NCBI RefSeq assembly: GCF_023822025.1 | Contig: NZ_CP082909.1 | Coordinates: forward strand, 2,346,001 to 2,410,000 | DNA: 64,000 bases | Direction of reading: 5' to 3' | Origin: Endozoicomonas sp. 4G | GTDB taxonomy: Bacteria > Pseudomonadota > Gammaproteobacteria > Pseudomonadales > Endozoicomonadaceae | In this document: positions 32,001-37,140 of the stretch, one piece after another | Numbering within the stretch: the stretch's first letter is position 1 | How the letters are laid out: each line of letters begins with the position of its first letter | Notes under the pieces: generated by a model | Database searches by the model: none | What the model was told of the DNA's origin: nothing | What the model saw: the letters and a program-made list of their open reading frames with translations, nothing else | Translations under genes and position numbers: made by a program

Positions 32001-35000
32001 TACGGTAGCGGTGAGACTGCCAAGGTAACCGTTGGCTCCAGCACTGACACTGACGCTCTGCTGATCACTCAGATCAACATCAGCGATGGTGAAAGAGCCA
32101 TTGTCGGTCAGGGTGTTGCTGTTCTCACCGGCACCACCATCGACAATCTCGGTGACCATCCCGGCGACATCGGTGGCACTGCTGATAGTTGGTGCATCAT
32201 TAGTACCGGTCAGGGTGATGGTCACTTGCTGATCGACAGTACCGCCTTTGCCGTCATCAACAGTTACAGTGTAGGTTTGGGTCAGAGTCTCTCCTGCACT
32301 TAGGTAATCGACGTCGGCATCATCGACACTGAAACTCCAGTCGATCCGGCCGCTGCCGTCACCCTGGGTGTCATCCGCTACGGTAGCGGTGAGGCTGCCC
32401 ATGTATCCGTTGGCACTGGCACTGACACTGACGCTCTGCTGATCACTCAGATCAACATCGGCGATGGTGAAGGAGCCATTGTCGGTCAGGGTGTTGCTGT
32501 TCTCACCGGCGCCACCATCGACAATCTCAGTGACCATCCCGGCGACATCGGTGGCACTGCTGATAGTTGGTGCATCATTAGTACCGGTCAGAGTAATGGT
32601 CACTTGCTGATCGACAGTACCGCCTTTGCCGTCATCAACAGTCACGGTGTAGGTTTGGTTCAGTGTCTCACCTGCACTTAGGTAATCGACGTCGGCATCA
32701 TCGACACTGAAACTCCAGTCGATCCGGCCGCTGCCGTCACCCTGGGTGTCATCCGCTACGGTAGCGGTGAGGCTGCCCAGGTATCCGTTGGCACTGGCGC
32801 TGACACTGACGCTCTGCTGATCATTCAGATCAACATCGGCAATGGTGAAGGAGCCATTGTCGGTCAGGGTGTTGCTGTTCTCACCGGCGCCACCATCGAC
32901 AATCTCGGTGACCATCCCGGCGACATCGGTGGCACTGCTGATAGTTGGTGCATCATTGGTACCGGTCAGAGTAATGGTCACTTGCTGATCGACAGTACCG
33001 CCTTTGCCGTCATCAACAGTCACGGTGTAGGTTTGGTTCAGTGTCTCTCCTGCACTTAGGTAATCGACGTCGGCATCATCGACACTGAAACTCCAGTCGA
33101 TCCGGCCGCTGCCGTCACCCTGGGTGTCATCCGCTACGGTAGCGGTGAGGCTGCCCAGGTATCCGTTGGCACTGGCGCTGACACTGACGCTCTGCTGATC
33201 ATTCAGATCAACATCGGCAATGGTGAAGGAGCCATTGTCGGTCAGGGTGTTGCTGTTCTCACCGGCGCCACCATCGACAATCTCGGTGACCATCCCGGCG
33301 ACATCGGTGGCACTGCTGATAGTTGGTGCATCATTAGTACCGGTCAGGGTGATGGTCACTTGCTGATCGACAGTACCGCCTTTGCCGTCATCAACAGTCA
33401 CGGTGTAGGTTTGGTTCAGTGTCTCTCCTGCACTTAGGTAATCGACGTCGGCATCATCAACACTGAAACTCCAGTCGATCCGGCCGCTGCCGTCACCCTG
33501 GGTGTCATCCGCTACGGTAGCGGTGAGGCTGCCAAGGTAACCGTTGGCTCCAGCACTGACACTGACGCTCTGCTGGTCACTCAGATCAACATCGGCAATG
33601 GTGAAGGAGCCATTGTCGGTCAGGGTGTTGCTGTTCTCACCGGCGCCACCATCGACAATCTCAGTGACCATCCCGGCAACATCGGTGGCACTGCTGATAG
33701 TTGGTGCATCATTAGTACCGGTCAGGGTGATGGTCACTTGCTGATCGACAGTACCGCCTTTGCCGTCATCAACAGTTACGGTGTAGGTTTGGGTCAGAGT
33801 CTCGCCGACGCCCAGATAGTCAATGTCGGCATCATCGACACTGAAACTCCAGTCGATCCGGCCGCTGCCGTCACCCTGGGTGTCATCCGCTACGGTAGCG
33901 GTGAGGCTGCCAAGGTAACCGTTGGCTCCAGCACTGACACTGACGCTCTGCTGGTCATTCAGATCAACATCGGCGATGGTGAAGGAGCCATTGTCGGTCA
34001 GGGTGTTGCTGTTCTCACCGGCGCCACCATCGACAATCTCGGTGACCATCCCGGCAACATCGGTGGCACTGCTGATAGTTGGTGCATCATTAGTACCGGT
34101 CAGGGTGATGGTCACTTGCTGATCGACAGTACCGCCTTTGCCGTCATCAACAGTCACGGTGTAGGTTTGGTTCAGTGTCTCTCCTGCACTTAGGTAATCG
34201 ACGTCGGCATCATCAACACTGAAACTCCAGTCGATCCGGCCGCTGCCGTCACCCTGGGTATCATCAGCAACGGTAGCTGTCAGGCTGCCAAGGTAACCGT
34301 TGGCTCCAGCACTGACACTGACGCTCTGCTGATCACTCAGATCAACATCAGCGATGGTGAAGGAGCCATTGTCGGTCAGGGTGTTGCTGTTCTCACCGGC
34401 GCCACCATCGACAATCTCAGTGACCATCCCGGCGACATCGGTGGCACTGCTGATAGTTGGTGCATCATTGGTACCGGTCAGAGTAATGGTCACTTGCTGA
34501 TCGACAGTACCGCCTTTGCCGTCATCAACAGTCACGGTGTAGGTTTGGTTCAGTGTCTCTCCTGCACTTAGGTAATCGACGTCGGCATCATCGACACTGA
34601 AACTCCAGTCGATCCGGCCGCTGCCGTCACCCTGGGTATCATCAGCAACGGTAGCTGTCAGGCTGCCAAGGTAACCGTTGGCTCCAGCACTGACACTGAC
34701 GCTCTGCTGGTCACTCAGATCAACATCAGTAATGGTAAAGGAACCAGTGTCGGTCAGACTGGTGCCGTTCTCCCCGGCATCGCCGTCCATAATTTCAGAG
34801 ACAGTCCCGGCCACATCGGTGGCACTGGTGATGGTGGGTGCATCGTTGAGGCCTTCAATTGTCATTGAGGCAGTCTGGTTAACGGTTCCTCCTCGACCGT
34901 CGTCAACTTGATAGCTGTACTCAACTGTTTCCGACTCTCCTGCCGCCAAATGCTGATAGGCGGACGAATCCAGAGATAGGCTGTTGCCATCTTCCGAGAT

Positions 35001-36365
35001 GCTTATGCCAACTGGATCACCAGCAGTGAGTCGGAGGCTCATAACACTTAAAGTATCTGTCTGATCCACATCGCTGGCGCCTGCCAACAAATCAATGTTC
35101 TGTAATGGCGAGTCCTGGTCAGTCCTCAACAAAATTGCATCTTGAACCACGGGGTCATCATTACTTCCTGCCAGTGTGATGCTGGCGGTTTGAATCGTAA
35201 AATCTCCCTGCGAATCCGTTACGCGGTATTCGTAGGTAATGGTTTCCGTCTCTCCAACGGCCAGGTACTTATAGGCTTCCGGATCAATAATCACCTCTGA
35301 GCCATCTTCAGCCACGCTAACACCAGCCTCATTACCAGAAACCAGACGAAGGCCAGTAACAGACAGATCATCGTTAAGGTCTGTATCACTGGCGTTCTTT
35401 AAAAGGTTTAAGCTAATACCGGAATCATTCTGGTTGACATCAAGAGCAATCGGGGCATCTACTTCAGGTGTATCGTTAACACCTTCTACCGTGATATCTA
35501 CGGATGCCTGACTTCTGTTCCCCTGTGAATTGATAACCTCGAAAACAAAAGTAACCGTCTGGTTTTCACCCGCAGCCAGATAATCAAACTCTGCCCCTGG
35601 TTTGAACTCAAAAGAGCCATCACTATCAATATTGATTGAGCCTGCTTCTGGTGCAGATATCAGTGAGTAGGTGAGTGCGCCACCACCGGCATCCGTCGCA
35701 GACAGCTGCCCCTGCAGAACCGGCGCATCTTCACTACCAACCATTGAAGATACTTGAGCGACAGGCTGGTACGAAACGACAACAGGCTCTGCCGACCCCG
35801 CTTCACTCTCAGCCCTCTCTGCCTCCTGCTGTCGCTGAACAATGTTGCTGCTAGCAGACCTGCTGTTGGCATTCAGGATCTCTGAAGACTCGACCACTGA
35901 ATCCTGATCTGCCTGATCATCGCTTTCAAGGGTAATAACAGGCATATCCGGAGGTGCGAGTCTGGACTCTGTCTGTTCAGAGCCTGGCTCTTCTGAAGCT
36001 TTTTCTTCTACCGCTGGAGTTTCTGCCACGGAAGCGGGGTCAACCCCTTCGGTAATGGCATCCCGCCCCTCTTCATCAGCTTGATTTTCATCAGCCTGTT
36101 CTTCATCATCTTCAGAGCTCTGGCCGGACAACACACTGTCGGTCAGTGTAAGTGGTTGCTGTCCACTCAGCTCCAGAACCTGATTATTCGCTGTCGTAAT
36201 GACAACAGGCTCACCGTTTTCCGATACCACCCGATCATTAAGAAAAACCTTATCTCCTGGTTCAAGAATTACCTGAGTTCCATCCGGCTTTATGGCAATA
36301 ACCTTACCTGATGCCGCAGTGATCTCACCAATGGCGGGTGTAGAATTTCCTGAGCTGGAATTCAT
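14016..36365 (-). CDS. Giant RTX/VCBS-repeat adhesin secreted by a type I system
   Basis: A surface adhesin of about 7,449 residues (LapA/BapA/FrhA-like). Layout by residue: 1-72 retention module (GEITAASGKVIAIKPDG) thought to plug the outer-membrane pore; 75-200 acidic linker; 200-506 divergent VCBS-like repeats; 507-4160 29 near-identical 126-residue repeats; 4161-4480 three VCBS repeats of another type (GTDTGSVTEDAGN); about 4658-4690 RTX nonapeptides (GGAGYDLMEGGAGSD); about 4700-5058 two lectin-like domains; about 5059-5204 an internal RTX plus secretion-type module; 5205-7300 Ig/SwmB-like and 'DWSKL' modules; 7320-7449 terminal RTX and C-terminal secretion signal. The ATG at 36365 has GGAGAG upstream and begins exactly at the retention module; the frame is open 36 codons further, but without support. 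No transporter, LapD or LapG gene is nearby. Cell attachment and biofilm or host contact are inferred from the family. Confidence 0.92.
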   Translation of the reverse strand: MNSSSGNSTPAIGEITAASGKVIAIKPDGTQVILEPGDKVFLNDRVVSENGEPVVITTANNQVLELSGQQPLTLTDSVLSGQSSEDDEEQADENQADEEGRDAITEGVDPASVAETPAVEEKASEEPGSEQTESRLAPPDMPVITLESDDQADQDSVVESSEILNANSRSASSNIVQRQQEAERAESEAGSAEPVVVSYQPVAQVSSMVGSEDAPVLQGQLSATDAGGGALTYSLISAPEAGSINIDSDGSFEFKPGAEFDYLAAGENQTVTFVFEVINSQGNRSQASVDITVEGVNDTPEVDAPIALDVNQNDSGISLNLLKNASDTDLNDDLSVTGLRLVSGNEAGVSVAEDGSEVIIDPEAYKYLAVGETETITYEYRVTDSQGDFTIQTASITLAGSNDDPVVQDAILLRTDQDSPLQNIDLLAGASDVDQTDTLSVMSLRLTAGDPVGISISEDGNSLSLDSSAYQHLAAGESETVEYSYQVDDGRGGTVNQTASMTIEGLNDAPTITSATDVAGTVSEIMDGDAGENGTSLTDTGSFTITDVDLSDQQSVSVSAGANGYLGSLTATVADDTQGDGSGRIDWSFSVDDADVDYLSAGETLNQTYTVTVDDGKGGTVDQQVTITLTGTNDAPTISSATDVAGMVTEIVDGGAGENSNTLTDNGSFTIADVDLSDQQSVSVSAGANGYLGSLTATVADDTQGDGSGRIDWSFSVDDADVDYLSAGETLNQTYTVTVDDGKGGTVDQQVTITLTGTNDAPTISSATDVAGMVTEIVDGGAGENSNTLTDNGSFTIADVDLNDQQSVSVSAGANGYLGSLTATVADDTQGDGSGRIDWSFSVDDADIDYLGVGETLTQTYTVTVDDGKGGTVDQQVTITLTGTNDAPTISSATDVAGMVTEIVDGGAGENSNTLTDNGSFTIADVDLSDQQSVSVSAGANGYLGSLTATVADDTQGDGSGRIDWSFSVDDADVDYLSAGETLNQTYTVTVDDGKGGTVDQQVTITLTGTNDAPTISSATDVAGMVTEIVDGGAGENSNTLTDNGSFTIADVDLNDQQSVSVSASANGYLGSLTATVADDTQGDGSGRIDWSFSVDDADVDYLSAGETLNQTYTVTVDDGKGGTVDQQVTITLTGTNDAPTISSATDVAGMVTEIVDGGAGENSNTLTDNGSFTIADVDLNDQQSVSVSASANGYLGSLTATVADDTQGDGSGRIDWSFSVDDADVDYLSAGETLNQTYTVTVDDGKGGTVDQQVTITLTGTNDAPTISSATDVAGMVTEIVDGGAGENSNTLTDNGSFTIADVDLSDQQSVSVSASANGYMGSLTATVADDTQGDGSGRIDWSFSVDDADVDYLSAGETLTQTYTVTVDDGKGGTVDQQVTITLTGTNDAPTISSATDVAGMVTEIVDGGAGENSNTLTDNGSFTIADVDLSDQQSVSVSAGANGYLGSLTATVADDTQGDGSGRIDWSFSVDDADVDYLSAGETLNQTYTVTVDDGKGGTVDQQVTITLTGTNDAPTISSATDVAGMVSEIVDGGAGENSNTLTDNGSFTIADVDLSDQQSVSVSAGANGYLGSLTATVADDTQGDGSGRIDWSFSVDDADVDYLSAGETLNQTYTVTVDDGKGGTVDQQVTITLTGTNDAPTISSATDVAGMVTEIVDGGAGENSNTLTDNGSFTIADVDLNDQQSVSVSAGANGYLGSLTATVADDTQGDGSGRIDWSFSVDDADIDYLGVGETLTQTYTVTVDDGKGGTVDQQVTITLTGTNDAPTISSATDVAGMVTEIVDGGAGENSNTLTDNGSFTIADVDLSDQQSVSVSAGANGYLGSLTATVADDTQGDGSGRIDWSFSVDDADVDYLSAGETLNQTYTVTVDDGKGGTVDQQVTITLTGTNDAPTISSATDVAGMVTEIVDGGAGENSNTLTDNGSFTIADVDLSDQQSVSVSAGANGYLGSLTATVADDTQGDGSGRIDWSFSVDDADVDYLSAGETLNQTYTVTVDDGKGGTVDQQVTITLTGTNDAPTISSATDVAGMVTEIVDGGAGENSNTLTDNGSFTIADVDLNDQQSVSVSAGANGYLGSLTATVADDTQGDGSGRIDWSFSVDDADIDYLGVGETLTQTYTVTVDDGKGGTVDQQVTITLTGTNDAPTISSATDVAGMVTEIVDGGAGENSNTLTDNGSFTIADVDLNDQQSVSVSAGANGYLGSLTATVADDTQGDGSGRIDWSFSVDDADIDYLSAGETLNQTYTVTVNDGEGGTVDQQVTITITGTNDAPTITSATDVAGAVTEIVDGGAGENSNSLTDTGSFTIADVDLSDQQTVSVSAGANGYLGSLTATVADDTQGDGNGRIDWSFSVDDADIDYLSAGETLNQTYTVTVNDGEGGTVDQQVTITITGTNDAPTITSATDVAGAVTEIVDGGAGENSNSLTDTGSFTIADVDLSDQQTVSVSAGANGYLGSLTATVVDDTQGDGSGRIDWSFSVDDADIDYLSAGETLNQTYTVTVNDGEGGTVDQQVTITITGTNDAPTITSATDIAGAVTEIVDGGAGENSNSLTDTGSFTIADVDLSDQQTVSVSAGANGYLGSLTATVADDTQGDGNGRIDWSFSVDDADIDYLSAGETLNQTYTVTVNDGEGGTVDQQVTITITGTNDAPTITSATDVAGAVTEIVDGGAGENSNSLTDTGSFTIADVDLSDQQTVSVSAGANGYLGSLTATVADDTQGDGSGRIDWSFSVDDADVDYLSAGETLNQTYTVTVNDGKGGTVDQQVTITLTGTNDAPTISSVTDVAGMVTEIVDGGAGENSNTLTDNGSFTIADVDLNDQQSVSVSAGANGYLGSLTATVADDTQGDGSGRIDWSFSVDDADVDHLAAGQTLTQTYTVTVDDGEGGTVDQQVTITLTGTNDAPTISSATDVAGMVTEIVDGGAGENSNTLTDNGSFTIADVDLNDQQSVSVSAGANGYLGSLTATVVDDTQGDGSGRIDWSFSVDDADIDYLSAGETLNQTYTVTVNDGEGGTVDQQVTITITGTNDAPTITSATDVAGAVTEIVDGGAGENSNSLTDTGSFTIADVDLSDQQTVSVSAGANGYLGSLTATVADDTQGDGNGRIDWSFSVDDADIDYLSAGETLNQTYTVTVNDGEGGTVDQQVTITITGTNDAPTITSATDVAGAVTEIVDGGAGENSNSLTDTGSFTIADVDLSDQQTVSVSAGANGYLGSLTATVADDTQGDGSGRIDWSFSVDDADIDYLSAGETLNQTYTVTVNDGEGGTVDQQVTITITGTNDAPTITSATDVAGAVTEIVDGGAGENSNSLTDTGSFTIADVDLSDQQTVSVSAGANGYLGSLTATVVDDTQGDGSGRIDWSFSVDDADIDYLSAGETLNQTYTVTVNDGEGGTVDQQVTITITGTNDAPTITSATDVAGAVTEIVDGGAGENSNSLTDTGSFTIADVDLSDQQTVSVSAGANGYLGSLTATVADDTQGDGSGRIDWSFSVDDADIDYLSAGETLNQTYTVTVNDGEGGTVDQQVTITITGTNDAPTITSATDVAGAVTEIVDGGAGENSNSLTDTGSFTIADVDLSDQQTVSVSAGANGYLGSLTATVADDTQGDGSGRIDWSFSVDDADIDYLSAGETLNQTYTVTVNDGEGGTVDQQVTITITGTNDAPTITSATDVAGMVTEIVDGGAGENSNTLTDNGSFTIADVDLNDQQTVSVSAGANGYLGSLTATVADDTQGDGSGRIDWSFSVDDADVDYLSAGETLNQTYTVTVDDGKGGTVDQQVTITLTGTNDAPTISSATDVAGMVTEIVDGGVGENSNTLTDNGSFTIADVDLNDQQSVSVSAGANGYLGSLTATVADDTQGDGSGRIDWSFSVDDADVDYLSAGETLNQTYTVTVDDGKGGTVDQQVTITLTGTNDAPTISSATDVAGMVTEIVDGGVGENSNTLTDNGSFTIADVDLNDQQSVSVSAGANGYLGSLTATVADDTQGDGSGRIDWSFSVDDADVDYLSAGETLNQTYTVTVDDGKGGTVDQQVTITITGTNDAPTITSATDVAGAVTEIVDGGAGENSNSLTDTGSFTIADVDFSDQQTVSVSAGANGYLGSLTATVADDTQGDGSGRIDWSFSVNDADIDYLGAGQTLTQTYTVTVNDGEGGTVDQQVTITITGTNDAAVINGTDTGSVTEDAGNILTATGSLSVNDVDNGEGSFTGETITGTYGSLTMNTDGSWSYSADNSQSAIQSLGDGDTLTETVMVKSLDGTSHNIVITINGTDDAAVITGADTGSVTEDVGNILTTSGSLSVTDIDDSVVGFQNQTINRDYGSLTIDANGNWSYSANSSQPAIQALGVGDSLTETITVRAVDGTTHDIVITINGSNDAAVITGTDTGTVTEDAGATLTTSGVLSATDTDSGESGFTAATHTGTYGDLTIDANGNWTYSANNNQSAIQALGDGDSLTETITVQSADGTSHAVVITIDGSNDAPTAASSTLKLHEGAQHTFTESEFGFGDVDAGSALASVEVTSLPATGTLSLNGNPVTVNQVISANDISNLVFTADASISGSRHGILRFKVSDGALESNIYSIDFVTPLKIDSVILNSNFEPVISGKGQPGSSLEFTINSNNYTATADGDGNFTYTAPLVLEDSDALSISLTAKDASNNILATTSYSADVSRGDGEDDTLSGGAGYDLMEGGAGSDQISGGAGDDIIQGNQLNTGGRFGELLDNTDFSDYTTQANHGNNRDVILDDWTAVNTASITSTSETVDATLLAQITSKSWDASALASLSDPTPQVELNLHDGTPDSLVQEVTTVNGATYTLEFESIGRSGVSNPQVEVWWDGSYVTTFTASSDWDTFSLTVTGDGTVQSLMLREPGHGNAGPVINNVVLSGLLPDGSGDSGNLIKNGDFSNYSVQVDHGSWQEARIDHWRNLDTSSITNNNYSTGVDMSSLTTENNAELAGWAPLKTDNTARLELDGNSTNIDAMYQQVDTVDGEIYTLTFEAYTRKAGSGDVEIWWGDQYVKTIAIGTSWAEHTVDVTGDGSRQTLMIREVAGQNDGEGTILNNISLRGVLPEVDILDGGSGEDQIFGSSGNDVITGGADSDTITTGAGRDRLVWQAGNEGTASAPAVDKITDFTVGAGGDILDLHNMLSGEENTAADQFIHFRIEGSDTIIDISTTASGPVVQQIVLENTDLSSLGNTDQEIIEQMFNDRQLVLNRSLAIDTVMEDDQIGADEENAVLVSGVGEPGATIQIDIEDSSATTISANISVEIDGTWSLAGNVLDVSSLSDGELDITVTQTDSAGNTTTDTSTVIFSGTAPTLSSAEIVANTQNLVLTFSENMDRDSIPDLADFDVAIDGSAVNVLNISYLNDTQIRLSLDTAVSPSGNLTLDYTPGSNVLQEQVGINPFAALSGFSATVTPDVSAAVRQNMTVEGDQLIIDYNEALDPASVPDVSAFNLSLVGGGSRTVSNVSISGSRMTLTLDSPVGDADIVQLSYSVVDASNNGGGPVQDAQGNDSSDFTSALVENNTDTSVPILNNAVVEGDTLVLTYSEDLNESVSLTGILDVEVAGTSRLVSSATISGNQVTVQLASPVADGESVTFSYSPSSADSNSNNDRVEDLRGFDAAALNHGDVTVSNITDTISPSLSTAEVDGNTVTLSFSEALNANATINPSLFSIVVDGQSESVSSLAINGQQLTLTLSKAITDGQSVTLDYTPPAAGSALDNDRLEDLVGNDTSSIASFSVDNVTNSGGNPEVVRLYSDDADQWYRDGDTITVKVEFSEPVQVTGDPTLQLETGTIDRLATYSGGTGTNVLSFTYTVANPDESADLNALSTSALDLGGGTITDLLGNNADLLLPELNEAGALAQQNDIRIDTVSPTVGLSSSSASSAGILTLSGDGFSSLLSPGESTDTDLTGRLDWSKLSWRVVDSSGSNTDISFSAADIDSALAVNDQQLNIKISSSKLSSMRATSGYGNEGGMDLIRITSDGFFQDAAGNTMNDGNSAGVEIFILPPDGIAPSVNGITSLTADGEYATGSVIRLQVSFDEAVEVTGTPVLLMGTGDNISVARFSSGSGTQELVFEYTVQPGDEAPDLDVLSASALQLNGGTIKDLSGNAAVLTVPVAANSDSLASTADIMIDGSAPDVSITGVTLAPEGANDQKLTINGSGFDALLGSGESVGLSLTGDALSRFDWSKLSIKLKQPDGSFESVSLDASDIGSVEIHNNRLEIVIDEGVNKVLDNNGFSTVSGDTALDISQGFMADRAGNRSTTDALADQAVTVTSNGATVLNVSSDTVDGSYQAGDEILIRVRFSEKVSLQNYDPNNDPLLLLLNDRQPTQADPYGGNAVYVSGDGTREFVFRHTVSAGENIDDLNYRDTSSLTFSTGISAGSLVNGAGSNVSLTLPGTASTESLAGSSDIVIDTDAATTTITSAAYDENNNQLLLKGADFDQLLNNSESATADLSGRLDWSKLVIDIDKDDGITQNVSFSASDVTVARLAGADTLSIQLTDAKATELEGIFGYKGSEDGVDIQAGFLRDLAGNEGAAATSDLTLDYTDIAAPTVLQVRLEDPGQFITGEQVVILVQLSESVNISGIDASDASTYPTLNLNNGAVATYDSGAGSDILRFVYTVGAGNSENSQGLNYASDSALTIPAGVMVFDSAGNSMLATLPPVNSNDALAQTGSAIIDVNAPEITAVNSLTSDGPYNEGKVIQIEVSFTEAVDISGVPALNLDTGGQATYSSGAGTDKLVFNYTIGSGQDSSDLDVSSLDLSNGSITDLAGNSVDVSTLPTGAQANSLASNAALEVDTTNPSLPGLGAVNFWVGSDGYSPGRIFIYSDGNQALNSNEVSQMTPDWSKLYVENTETGERHYFKADDFSASSFERHSSINHEMKIDLNQSGADAFEKNFRGYSDWPDTMVVHVEEGFLVDRAGNGYSFSSPSNGLDMEILSPTDTPTAQGRQGNKITDVRVVSVNDTYKAGEELLIQVDFNHVVKLDYSTTPELRFNIGGTQQTAVLDTNAHLSGEYNNSFLYRYTIQSGDNVTGSISLAASNPIDTVFKEPATSSWTNGAITVNSEQSIALTAPSGAGSLDNNSSDLIIDTTAPLTTIASASYDPDTNQLELSGSNFNDILSGNTAADSAELRLVLDWSKLSYKVNGSLTESFSEDDVLSAKVLDNNKLIIELAAAKADSIETNSGGDYSDDALDISAGFIKDLAGNVSTTDALSAGSVTQSDLKAPDLTSSLASSNELVLGFSEAISGSPSNSDFTVQIDGSARLVTGVAINGQEVTVTFDGAQIDSSEQLLFSYTGSSLSDSSGNDVASISDRVAGFDHSSSAGLDTLIGDIGDDIFTIDHDDVTASGGLGADIFDFNATGTAQNPAELIITDFNTDEGDVLKLDDILVDPSDSLDEHFHFVASGNDTVMEISDTANGDVTKKVTFKDVDLFALGGSDADILNNLMDNNNLDHGS
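20755..21190 (-). other. Internal RTX/type I secretion C-terminal-like module within the giant adhesin
   Basis: This codes for RTX nonapeptides (GGSGEDQIFGSSGND), then ITDFTVGAGGDILDLHNML, FIHFRIEGSDTIIDIS and LENTDLSSLGNTDQEI. This is the same order of motifs as the true C terminus at 14016-14420 (ITDFNTDEGDVLKLDDIL, HFHFVASGNDTVMEIS, FKDVDLFALGGSDADIL). Such modules normally end a type I-secreted protein; here about 2,245 more residues follow. Confidence 0.75.
23886..34847 (-). repeat. 29 tandem copies of a 378-bp VCBS-type coding repeat
   Basis: The unit is 126 codons and runs from NDAPTI(T/S)SATDVAG to QQVTIT(I/L)TGT. Phase markers such as the codons for DWSFSVDDAD recur at exact 378-bp spacing from about 24,018 to 34,602, which gives 29 units with no insertion or deletion. 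Two sequence families alternate in blocks: AGAVTE...LTDTGSF...NDGEGG...TITGTND and AGMVTE...LTDNGSF...DDGKGG...TLTGTND. The unit nearest the N terminus (AGTVSEIMDGDAGENG) and that nearest the C terminus (DVDFSDQQ, SVNDADIDYLGAGQ) are the most divergent. Confidence 0.97.
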
Positions 36366-36684
36366 ATTTTTGTACTCTCTCCGAATCCTGAGGGAGCAGC
36401 GGAAAATCGACTTAGGTACTGTGCGGTCAATGCAAACACAGAATAAAGCGAATTCCTTTCGCTCCTGTATCACGAAAAACCAGTTTAAAAGCTTATTAGT
36501 TACAGGATAGACAGATTAAAACGGCTCTGTTGTAACACTCAGCCATTTTGGTCTCAGGATGACAATTGACAGATACGGTGAGAGTGAATCCATTAAACAA
36601 AATGGATACTTTGTAGATCACTAAGAAAAACAGGAATGGTTAGACAAGTAACTATTGATAAAACAATAAGCTATGGAAATTTAA
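36366..36684. promoter_or_regulatory. Upstream region of the giant adhesin gene
   Basis: A 319-bp AT-rich stretch between the tRNA array and the adhesin start. It has no gene. CCATTTTG at 36543-36550 and CAAAATGG at 36598-36605 form a spaced inverted repeat that could be an operator or mRNA structure. The tRNA genes read toward the adhesin with no recognisable terminator between, so read-through is possible. Confidence 0.4.
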
Positions 36685-36777
36685 TGGCGGTGAGGGAGGG
36701 ATTCGAACCCTCGATACGGCTACAAACCGTATACTCCCTTAGCAGGGGAGCGCCTTCAGCCTCTCGGCCACCTCACC
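36685..36777 (-). tRNA. tRNA-Ser (anticodon GCU), copy 1
   Basis: The minus strand folds as a 93-nt class II tRNA. The acceptor GGTGAGG pairs with CCTCACC, the anticodon loop CTGCTAA (GCT) sits in a CCCCT/AGGGG-type stem, there is a long variable arm (TATACGG...CCGTA), the T arm is GGTTCGAATCC, and the CCA is encoded. It is identical to the copies at 37020-37112 and 42453-42545. Confidence 0.97.
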
Positions 36778-36812
36778 ATCATAATTACGGTTGGATACTT
36801 TGATTCTCAAAA

Positions 36813-36889
36813 TGGCGCGTCCGGGAGGATTCGAACCTCCGACCGCCTGGTTCGTAGCCAGGTACTCTATCCAGCTGAGCTACGGACGC
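36813..36889 (-). tRNA. tRNA-Arg (anticodon ACG), variant copy
   Basis: A 77-nt tRNA with anticodon arm CCTGG-CTACGAA-CCAGG and encoded CCA. The acceptor is GCGTCCG/CGGACGC, and the T stem is GGAGG/CCTCC. Both stems differ from those of the other two Arg copies by compensated changes, so it is a functional variant and not a decayed copy. Confidence 0.97.
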
Positions 36890-36912
36890 ACATATTTGAA
36901 AACTTTTAAAAA

Positions 36913-36989
36913 TGGCGCGCTCGGTAGGATTCGAACCTACGACCGCCTGGTTCGTAGCCAGGTACTCTATCCAGCTGAGCTACGAGCGC
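36913..36989 (-). tRNA. tRNA-Arg (anticodon ACG), copy 2
   Basis: A 77-nt tRNA with acceptor GCGCTCG/CGAGCGC, anticodon loop CTACGAA and encoded CCA. It is identical to the copy at 37141-37217. Confidence 0.97.
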
Positions 36990-37019
36990 ACTTTCTATTG
37001 AAGAGCAACTCTTCAATTC

Positions 37020-37112
37020 TGGCGGTGAGGGAGGGATTCGAACCCTCGATACGGCTACAAACCGTATACTCCCTTAGCAGGGGAGCGCCTTCAGCCTCTC
37101 GGCCACCTCACC
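37020..37112 (-). tRNA. tRNA-Ser (anticodon GCU), copy 2
   Basis: A 93-nt class II tRNA identical to the copy at 36685-36777, including the encoded CCA. It sits between two tRNA-Arg genes in one minus-strand array. Confidence 0.97.
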
Positions 37113-37140
37113 GTTACAAGATATTTGACGTTTTGATAAA

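Noticed and set aside
24094-34911. Recurring plus-strand ORFs of 66-151 codons at 378-bp spacing
   Set aside because: They are antisense shadows of the adhesin repeats on the minus strand; their periodicity only mirrors the repeat unit and they have no ribosome-binding sites.
14016-36365. Non-ribosomal peptide or polyketide synthase as an explanation for the giant frame
   Set aside because: There are no adenylation, condensation, ketosynthase or carrier motifs; the content is VCBS, RTX and Ig-like repeats with a type I secretion signal.
36081-36510. Plus-strand ORFs and the extra 36 codons upstream of the adhesin start
   Set aside because: The extra N-terminal codons lack family similarity, whereas the ATG at 36365 has a good ribosome-binding site and begins at the retention module.
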